Shown one piece after another: positions 29,244 to 37,224 of a stretch of 64,000 nucleotides of DNA. The stretch covers positions 62,001 to 126,000 of the forward strand of contig NC_025878.1 of NCBI RefSeq assembly GCF_000755165.1, read 5' to 3'. A model generated the notes under the pieces. It worked only from the letters and a program-made list of their open reading frames with translations. It did no database searches and was not told the origin of the DNA. Source of the DNA: Leishmania panamensis (taxonomy: Eukaryota; Euglenozoa; Kinetoplastea; Trypanosomatida; Trypanosomatidae). Position 1 is the stretch's first letter, and each line of letters starts with the position of its first letter. A program made the translations under genes and the position numbers.

Positions 29244-30746
29244 CTAAATCTCGCCATAGATGGAGCTGGCCGTCCCCCACACGACGCCAATGACACCGAC
29301 GATGAGCAGCAAGTACGTGGAGAGGTAGTGGTACCACCCAACCGACGACAGCGACCAGCTGCCAGCGTACATGACCATGAGCGCCGGGTAAATAAAGCCG
29401 ATGAAGCCGCCAGAAAAGCCGCCAACAAGGCCAAAGGCCACTTTAACATTCGGAAGAAATAGCCCAGCCACCAGTGAGAGCAGTGCCATGAGGCCGCACA
29501 GACATGCGTTCTTCCACCACGCGATGGTGTGCACATCCACGCGGACGCAGTGGTAGATGGCATCGCGCACCGGGATCATGTGCAGGCCGTATCCGACGCA
29601 CAGCTTGAACAGGATACCCGCATAGCCGACGCCCATCATCTTATCCTCGATGGGGTTGTAATGCCTCAGCGCGGAGCCGACTACCCTTGGGCCGAAGTCG
29701 AGGTAGCCAAAGAGCCCAGCGAAGAGGTACAGCACAAACACCATACCAACCGCGATGCTAGCACCCAGCGTGAGGCGCAGCGGCGTGGGGCTCTTCATCT
29801 CACCGTAGGACTCGTACGCATTCAGCTGCGAGACGAACGCAAACATGAACGTGGCCAGGCCAGCAATGGCGGTGTTGCCCGTGTTGAAGAGCCGAATCTC
29901 CGGACGCGGATCTGCACGCAGTCCATTTTGCGTGCTGTGCACCACCATCGCGATCACAAAGTACACGATGAACACAATCGCGATGCAGGAGAAGTAGCGC
30001 AGCGAGTTGATCTCCTTTGGCAGGCACAGCGGCAGCATGCCCACAAGCCACAGCACAAAAGTGAGCAGGCGCTGGCCCCAGATGCCCAACAGGAACGCCG
30101 GCGTGCTGTCAGCGTTTTCGAGGAAGGCAGTCAGCACATCCTTCGCTGAGATGACGTACGAGACCTCTCCACCAAAGCTCAGAAACCACATGCAGAAGGC
30201 GAGGAAGTAGTCGGCGCCGGGGCCGAGCAGCGTGCGCACAATCTGCTCGTAGTTGCGCAGACCAGTCCTGGTACCGGCCTGGCCCAGCAGGTAGTAGGAG
30301 TAGATGGTGAGGTACGCAACAACAATCATATAGAAAATCGCCATAACGAGACCAGAGGAGTTGAAGGCGTACGGGAGCGCGATAATGCCGGCACCGATGG
30401 AGGAGCTCGCCAGGTTGAGGCCCGTGGAAAGCAGACCGCCGTAGGGCACAACGTAGTTGAGGTGCTTCTGAAGCTTGTTCGCAGGCATGCGGCGGCGGGC
30501 AACGCGGTCGGCGCGTACCCTGTCCTGCATCTCGATCCGGTTCTTCGGGTCATGCCGCGAGAAGTCGTATGGGTCCGGCACCTCAGTGGAGGAGATGTCC
30601 TCCATCCCCTTCACATCCTTCCCGACGCATCCCTGAGTTACCTCCACATCGAACTCGGAGGGCAGGTGTAGTTGCTCATTGTGTTGCTGGGTCTCCGCGA
30701 GCTGGGAACCGTGGTTTTGCGGGCGAGGTAAACCTGCGTGGCTCAT
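29244..30746 (-). CDS. Amino acid transporter, AAAP family (AATP11-like), copy 2
   Basis: 500 residues from the ATG at 30746 (MSHAGLPRPQNHG); the frame upstream is open but has no in-frame ATG. A cytosolic tail of about 108 residues carries a DPYDFSRHDPKNRI motif shared in form with copy 3. About 11 membrane segments follow, beginning LNLASSSIGAGIIALPYAF. Landmarks include FCMWFLSFGGEVSYVISAKD, LPLCLPKEINSLRYFSC and YLDFGPRVVGSAL. Parts of the gene are identical at DNA level to copy 3 while flanking parts are diverged, which suggests recent gene conversion (see the repeat entries). The likely role is plasma-membrane amino acid uptake; the substrate is unknown. Confidence 0.93.
   Translation of the reverse strand: MSHAGLPRPQNHGSQLAETQQHNEQLHLPSEFDVEVTQGCVGKDVKGMEDISSTEVPDPYDFSRHDPKNRIEMQDRVRADRVARRRMPANKLQKHLNYVVPYGGLLSTGLNLASSSIGAGIIALPYAFNSSGLVMAIFYMIVVAYLTIYSYYLLGQAGTRTGLRNYEQIVRTLLGPGADYFLAFCMWFLSFGGEVSYVISAKDVLTAFLENADSTPAFLLGIWGQRLLTFVLWLVGMLPLCLPKEINSLRYFSCIAIVFIVYFVIAMVVHSTQNGLRADPRPEIRLFNTGNTAIAGLATFMFAFVSQLNAYESYGEMKSPTPLRLTLGASIAVGMVFVLYLFAGLFGYLDFGPRVVGSALRHYNPIEDKMMGVGYAGILFKLCVGYGLHMIPVRDAIYHCVRVDVHTIAWWKNACLCGLMALLSLVAGLFLPNVKVAFGLVGGFSGGFIGFIYPALMVMYAGSWSLSSVGWYHYLSTYLLLIVGVIGVVWGTASSIYGEI
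29666..29725. repeat. 60-bp block identical to 34900-34959
   Basis: These 60 bases within transporter copy 2 match copy 3 base for base and are bounded by mismatches. They encode the YLDFGPRVVGSAL region. This is one of several exact patches between the two genes. Confidence 0.85.
29957..30062. repeat. 106-bp block identical to 35191-35296
   Basis: These 106 bases in transporter copy 2 are identical, including synonymous positions, to 35191-35296 in copy 3. They encode the membrane loop LPLCLPKEINSLRYFSC and its flanks. Sequence on both sides is clearly diverged, so the identity ends abruptly. Confidence 0.88.
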
Positions 30747-33700
30747 CGTGTTATTGGCGTGTAGGCGTGCGGCGGCGGTGGCGCTGCATGAAAAGCCGCA
30801 GGACGTGAACAGCAGAGCTTTTTTAGATTTGAAAGAGCTCAACGAGGCTGGCTGACCGTCTTTTCCTTAGTCTCTTTCTCTCATAGGGTGGTGTTCTCCA
30901 GGCTGTTCAAGTCCGCAGGAAGCCCAGAGGCTGGAAGTTGGATGGGCGTTGGTGCACGTGCGTTTACGTTTCTGCCTTCGCGCAGGCAGAGGAGAGGAAG
31001 AGAGGGTGTCGGAATAATGGGGTGATGAGGGAGGGTGAAAAGGGCTGTTAAAGTGGAGGTTAGTGAAGTAAGTGGTTGGGTGAGCGGCGGCGCAACAAAG
31101 TGATGAAAGTTGCGGCCATGTGGGGTGGCCGTTGACGGAGTGGGAGTGGGGATGCGTGTATGGTGTGCAGAAGGGAGAGGGTCAACGAGCGGTGGCACAG
31201 CAGCGAGAGGAGATAGAGGCGGGAGGAGGGGGCACGGAGAAAAACAGGTGCCAGATGCATCCATAAAACCCGTGAATGGAAGCCGTGATGGTGACCACCG
31301 GTCTTACACGTCTTGAAGAGGGCCATCGCTAACAAAAATTGGTTTGTGCGAAGCGATTCTGCATGACTGAGCGGCGTGATGCAGCAGTCACTTGAGAATA
31401 TCCACCGGTGTTTACGCCCAGGACCCTCCGTTTCACCAGGGGTATATGGAAGACTTCTGGTCCGAAACAGAAGCCTGCAAGGTAATCCGTGCGAGGCTCG
31501 CTACGGTTGCCCAGAACTATAAAACAGGGTCACTTGGACCCTCACAAGCGTCAGAGATTTTCAAGAAGCGCCACAAGCATTGCACATCCGGCAAAACAAC
31601 CTCACCGCCATGCAAGCAAAGGCGCATACGTTTATGCCCGTCGTACTGCATCGATAAGAAGCCGCAGGGCTCCGCAGACGAAAAAAAAAACAAGAACACG
31701 AAAAGAGAGATTAGGAGGAAGCCTCCACACATGCTTGAATCCCCTCACCTCCCCCGTTGACGGATGTACTCGCGTGCTTCCTCGAATATGCGCACAAGCA
31801 TGTTGCGTGGGGGTATGTGGCTGATAAAGCGTGTGAGTAAAGCTTTTCGGCCTAACTACGATATGGAACCCTTAGGAATAAAGAAAACAACAACCTTGAG
31901 TTAGAGATCGCCACATCAGTGGCTGCATCATCCTTTGCGTCCGCTCACCTAGACTCCACACTTGACCTCCGTGCACTCAATGTTCACCTGCGTGCACGCA
32001 TCACGGCTACTGTGACCTTCATGCATGATGAATCTGTGGATACGTCAGCTCAGCAACGGTCTCACACACGATTGCACATGGGTAAGTGCGCCTGCGCACA
32101 TGTCCGCCGATGTTCACTTCGTGCCTATGAGTGTGTGCATACGCATTGCGGTGTCTGGGCTGATAAGCACACAAACTACTCCCTCTCCCTCTCCACCCCT
32201 GTAGTCTTTCATGGGATGCCAATGAGTGGGTGAAAGTGCAGAGGGAGAGAGCGTGTGTGTGTGTGTAACGAGGTGAGTGCACAAGTGACGCATACCGCGA
32301 GAAAATGGGTGAAAGGGGGAGGCGAGTAGGCACAAAACGCGCCTACCTATCGGCAGGCAGCACACGCCTTGGGCCCACTGAAATGAGCAGACGAGGGAGC
32401 GTCACGACGATCGAAGTCACCGACAACAAAAAAGAAAACGTGGAAAAGAAAACAGCGGGTCTGCAGTGGGCAAAAGTGAGGCCTACAGAGAAAAAAAGGG
32501 GCGGAAACCTGCGGAAGTGCGGCACACGAAGAAGCAAAGCACAGTCACGCGCCAGAGAGAGGGAGAGAGCCGGCTGAGAAGAGAGGGCATGCGCCAGGTA
32601 AACAATACGGCGAATGTGCCGAGGAGAGAGTAAATGAATGACGTGGGGAGGAGGGGGGGCTTGAGGGGAGAGGTGAAGGCGGCAAAAGAGAGGGTACAAC
32701 AGGATTTCAGCTCCATAGGAGTCAGGGGAGAGGGGGGAAAATAAGAGGTTGATCGATTAGAGGGGAGTGCCATCGAGTCTGAGAGGCACGTGCGCGTGGG
32801 GTCGGCAAAGACACGCCCAAAAGATGCGAGAGAGAAGGAGAGAAGGGTGATGAAACCCAGCGAAAGGAGTTCGAGTGAACACACAGAAAGAGGAGGGAAA
32901 GGGGAGGGGAAGAAGGGAGGGGTGCACCGACAGATTAACAGGGGAGAAGCTCCGCAGAGAACAGGACAGAGGCCCACAACACCGCTGGGAGGAGAGGAGA
33001 AGCTTCCGTGCTCTGCTGCTGTCCGGTCGTTTGCGCGCAGGTGCGCGGCCCGAGGGAGGGGGAGAGACAACAGAGAAAACGCACAACGTAAAAGTCACAG
33101 GGCAGGCGATAAGCGCATATCTGCACGAAAGAGGATGGCAAAGGGGAAAAAAACATCGGGCAAGAAAACACCTCCTCATGCCTGCCGCCCCCAGACAGGC
33201 GACACCATTAGGAGTGTGCATTGTCGCTGTGAACGCCTCTCACCTACTACTCAGGGGGAGTGAGAGGTGACTTCTACACAGCCGCACCCTCTTAAGTGTA
33301 CAACACGGTGGGTCGTCGACTGGGCACTCGTCGCCCCTCGGCCACCGGCAAGAAGGAGAAGAGGCAGAGACACACGGCACCCTCACACCTGCGCGTTCTT
33401 CGCCTGTACGACCAGTGGCCTCTGCTAAGTGCGAAGTGGCGACATGAATGCACAAGCGCACCGGCGTGAGGGCGGTGGTGCTCTGCACTTCTTTCCTGAG
33501 TGGGAGTAGAGGGGAGGAACGAACATCACACACACACACACCGCAGTGGAAAGCGGAGTGGGAAAGACAAAGAAGACAGCGAAAAAAACGAACATACATG
33601 CGCAGCTATAGGTGGTGCAAGGCCCCGCTCTTACGTCCTTTCACAAATGCCTATCAAACGATAGTATCGATAGAGGCATGGGGTGCATACAGAGAGAGAG

Positions 33701-34462
33701 AGAGAGAATAGGAGGAAAAACCTCGAGGTGATCACGCACTGTCTAGAGATGGGGGGAGGGGAGGGTACGCGAAGGAGCACGCGGGGGGTCCAGGAGTGAG
33801 GCACAGGGCAGCTAGGGAAGCGCCCGCCTCCTTTTTCAAGCGAACCGGATTGCGAGCGTAGGGTTGAAGTCAAAATGTCAGCGGGCTAAAGGCCATAGCT
33901 GGTGGCGAGGCCTTGAGGAGCGTGAAGGCGGAGCGACAACATCAGACGCCCACCGCGTCGTGCGCAGCTACGTAGGCATTAAAGGACCCACACAAGTGAC
34001 AGCAAGAGTGTCCAACTGTCCTGAAGGCCAACTAGAATGATTTCGCTTCCGCCTCCCACACTCCGCTGGGACCATCCACCGCTGCGTCAGCGCAGCCCTA
34101 CACTCCCCCCTGTCCTCCTCTCCGCTTGCGCCGTCGGCCCTTCTGGGTGGTTGGCTCCGTACATCAAAAGTGGAAAGGCAGACCTACACGAGAGGCCGAG
34201 AGAGAACAAAAAGAGGGGAGGGTGAGAAGAACGATGCCGCACTCTATAGAGGGGGCGCACACACGGCAGCGCCACGGGAAAGAACGTGTGCGGGGGAATC
34301 TGCCGCTGTGCGAGAGAGACAAGAATAGAGAGAGAGAGAAGAGGATGGGGAGGCGAGGGAGAAGGCAAAGGAGAGAAGAAATCGAAAAGAAAAAAGTGAC
34401 GCAAGAGATTCGAGGCGAAGTGCGGAAGCCGTACACACACACACACATCACATGCATCTCGC
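30747..34462. other. Long intergenic spacer between transporter copies 2 and 3
   Basis: 3.7 kb, the longest spacer. No supported gene. The stretch 31320-31930 is less purine-skewed than its surroundings and carries a 120-codon plus-strand open frame without an ATG start, which I do not call a gene. CA, GT and GA microsatellites occur near 32254-32267, 33527-33541 and 33691-33708. Confidence 0.55.
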
Positions 34463-36019
34463 TCAGCCGCGACTCGCCATGACTTCGTCGAAAATAGCGG
34501 CACCCGTACCCCACACCACGGCAATGACGCCGACGATAAGTAGCAGGTGGGTACAGACATAGTGGAAGAAGCCCACACTCGAGAAAGCCCAGTTCCCCGA
34601 GTACATGACCATGAGCGCCGGGTAAATGTAGCCGATGAAGCCGCCCGCGAAGCCACCGACAAGGCCAAAGACAACGTTGATGCGAGGCACGAAGAGACCG
34701 CAGATGAGTGACAGGACGGCCATCGAGCCGCACACACACGCGTTCTTCCACCACGCGATGTCATGCACGTTTGTCTGGCATACGTGGTAAATGGCATCGC
34801 GCACCGGGATCATGTGCAGGCCGTATCCGACGCACAGCTTCAACATGAGGCCACCGTAGCCGACGCCCATCATCTTATCCTCGATGGGGTTGTACTGCTT
34901 CAGCGCGGAGCCGACTACCCTTGGGCCGAAGTCGAGGTAGCCAAAGAGCCCAGCGAAGAAGTACAGCACAAAACAAATGGTCACACCAATGGTGGACGCA
35001 GCCGTCATGCGGCTCACGGAAAACTTGTGCATCTCCCCTGCCACCTCCATGGCGTTGAGCTGTGAGATGAAGGCGAAGAGGAAGGTGGACAGGCCGCCGA
35101 TGGCGGCGTTGCCCGTGTTGAAGAGCTTCACAGCAGGACGGGGGCGTTCCTGCAGTCCATTCATGCCACTGTGAATCACCATGGCGACGGCAAAGTACAC
35201 GATGAACACAATCGCGATGCAGGAGAAGTAGCGCAGCGAGTTGATCTCCTTTGGCAGGCACAGCGGCAGCATGCCCACAAGCCACAGCACAAAAGTCAAG
35301 ACACGCACACCGGAGAGCGTCTTGAGGTATTCTGGTGTGGACTCGGACGCCTCCAGAAAGGCCGTGAGGACATCTTTCAGCGAAATTGCGTACGCTACTT
35401 CCGCACCAAAGCTGAGAAACCAGAGGCAGAAGGCGAGGAAGTAGTCGGCACCGGGGCCCATCAACGCGCGCACAATTTGCTCGTAGTTGCGCAGACCCGT
35501 TTTCTTTGCGACAATGGCCAGTAGAATGTACGAGTACACCGTGAGGAAGGCGATGATGAGCATGTAGAGCAGGGCCATGAGTACACCTGACGCGTTGAAC
35601 GCAGAAGGGAGCGCGATGATACCCGCACCGATGCAAGAGCTGGCGAGGTTGATGCCGGAGGCCACAACACCGCCATAGGGAAGGACGTAACTGAACCACC
35701 TTTGAAAGAAGTTCAGCTCCGTGCGACGTCGGTGCACCCGCGCCGCCCGCTCGCGGTCCATGCGGGCGATGCGACTCTCTGGACTGTTGACAGAGAAATC
35801 GTACGGGTCCTTTCCTTCCTGCGAGTCATCCGGAGTAGGCACCCGCTTCCCTTCTGGCTCTTCTATCCCAGCCGCGTATGTCTCCTCCTCAAAAAGCTCC
35901 GTTCCGTCTCCGCTCGGAGAGTGGTACTCCCACTCGTGCTCATGCTTCTTCCGATTTAGGTGACGCCCCGACGAACTTCCTGCAACGGTGATGGACATCG
36001 CTGCGTGTGTGTGCGGCAT
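34463..36019 (-). CDS. Amino acid transporter, AAAP family (AATP11-like), copy 3
   Basis: 518 residues from the ATG at 36019; a second ATG seven codons on (35998, MSITVAGSS) is an equally plausible start. A tail of about 105 residues with the DPYDFSVNSPESRI motif precedes about 11 membrane segments, the first being INLASSCIGAGIIALPSAF. It shares LPLCLPKEINSLRYFSC and YLDFGPRVVGSAL with copy 2. As first gene of the tandem in transcription order it follows the CRAL-TRIO gene at 37225-40206. The family fits proton-coupled amino acid uptake; specificity is unknown. Confidence 0.93.
   Translation of the reverse strand: MPHTHAAMSITVAGSSSGRHLNRKKHEHEWEYHSPSGDGTELFEEETYAAGIEEPEGKRVPTPDDSQEGKDPYDFSVNSPESRIARMDRERAARVHRRRTELNFFQRWFSYVLPYGGVVASGINLASSCIGAGIIALPSAFNASGVLMALLYMLIIAFLTVYSYILLAIVAKKTGLRNYEQIVRALMGPGADYFLAFCLWFLSFGAEVAYAISLKDVLTAFLEASESTPEYLKTLSGVRVLTFVLWLVGMLPLCLPKEINSLRYFSCIAIVFIVYFAVAMVIHSGMNGLQERPRPAVKLFNTGNAAIGGLSTFLFAFISQLNAMEVAGEMHKFSVSRMTAASTIGVTICFVLYFFAGLFGYLDFGPRVVGSALKQYNPIEDKMMGVGYGGLMLKLCVGYGLHMIPVRDAIYHVCQTNVHDIAWWKNACVCGSMAVLSLICGLFVPRINVVFGLVGGFAGGFIGYIYPALMVMYSGNWAFSSVGFFHYVCTHLLLIVGVIAVVWGTGAAIFDEVMASRG
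34900..34959. repeat. 60-bp block identical to 29666-29725
   Basis: Partner of the patch in transporter copy 2, with mismatches immediately outside both ends. Confidence 0.85.
35191..35296. repeat. 106-bp block identical to 29957-30062
   Basis: Partner of the 106-base patch in transporter copy 2. Perfect identity at silent sites suggests recent exchange between the two genes rather than protein-level constraint alone. Confidence 0.88.
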
Positions 36020-36439
36020 GACGTTCGTAGAGGCGTATGGCGGAAAGGCGTTGCTGTGAAGCAGAAAGGGAGAGAGCGAAAAACAACGTACTTTACAAAT
36101 GAGCCTCTGATGGCGCTTCCTTGTTGGGTATTCAAGAGCCGATCTCAGCGCGGTTGTTTATGAGAAGAGAGAACAGAAGTGTCAAGGCGTGTAATGTACG
36201 TCTGCAGATCAACGGGGGAGGAGCGCAGAGAAGTGGAGAAGCAACCAGTGGAGCCCAAAGACACCATCCCAAGTAGCGATGCGCCTGTGTCCCTGGGCAG
36301 TGGAGGGACAAGACAGAGCGCGAAGTCACACCGAGAAGCGGCAGTACTACGGAGAGCCAGACTGCAACGTTAAACAGTCGGAAGAAGGCTAAAATGAAAG
36401 TGACGAGCCGGAAAAGAGATCGACCATTCTGACCTAATC
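36020..36439. other. Spacer upstream of transporter copy 3
   Basis: Contains minus-strand pyrimidine-rich sequence within 60 bases of the start at 36019, with a candidate AG near 36045. No gene is seen. Confidence 0.5.
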
Positions 36440-36950
36440 TGTTTTTACCTCTGCTCGTTCCCTCATGGCGAGGGGAGAACACCTCAGCCCGTGACATCCA
36501 CAGCTCACCACCTCCACACTCTGGGAAGCCAAGCAGCCCCCCTCCCCCTCACTCCTGCCAATGCCATGCCTCCCCCCTCTGGTGGTGGAAGGACCGGCAC
36601 CCACGACGCGCGGGAGGCCAGGACGCTGCATCGCTGCTGATGTCGACGGCCAAGTCGTGAGTGGTGTTGCGTCAGCGAGACCCGCGGCCATTAGCACGTT
36701 TGCCCCACCCGTATGATGGGCAGCGGGCCAGCGTGACTGGAACGCATCTCCCCCGGCCCTGAATGCCTACTGGTGTGCGGAGCCTGGGCCGTGCCGAGGG
36801 ATGCACCGCGTGGCCACCGGCGTAGTGGGGGCGGCTGTGAGACAGGTGGACGGAGTTTGAGGCAGGGGCCGTGCTGAGATGACTGGGCACGTGCACTGCT
36901 GTACGGCGTGCTTGGTGGCAGAGCGTGGGTACATTGGAAGAAAAAACAAC
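36440..36950. mobile_element. Probable SIDER-type short degenerate retroposon
   Basis: About 0.5 kb of GC-rich, non-coding sequence that differs sharply from the purine-rich spacer around it. Its text (for example GTGACATCCACAGCTCACCA near 36491 and GATGCACCGCGTGGCCACCG near 36801) matches my recollection of Leishmania SIDER2 elements, which are abundant in 3' UTRs and linked to mRNA instability. An A-rich stretch at about 36938-36949 could be the retroposon tail, but another A-rich patch lies at the opposite end on the other strand, so orientation is undecided. The boundaries are approximate. It sits in the probable 3' UTR of the CRAL-TRIO gene ending at 37225. Confidence 0.6.
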
Positions 36951-37224
36951 AGTTACGGTCAGCGCAGCAACAACATCGAACGCGGCTTGTCCGTTGGCGA
37001 ACGTACAGATCGTACACGAAAAGTAATTCGTGGCAATCGAGGCGCAGTACTGAACAGCGGAAGAGAACGAGAACGCAGGCGGAGAAGAAGCACGACAAAG
37101 CACATGCACCTCCTGCTCCCCTTTCAAAGAAGGGGCTGCACGCATACACACGCGTGCAACCAGCCGGGCGTACGCCGGACAACTACAAGGAACGTAGGCC
37201 CATCACCAGCACCCACACGGGGAG
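36951..37224. other. 3' flank of the soluble CRAL-TRIO gene
   Basis: Less than 300 bases, purine-rich on the plus strand. No feature beyond the adjacent retroposon-like element. Confidence 0.4.
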
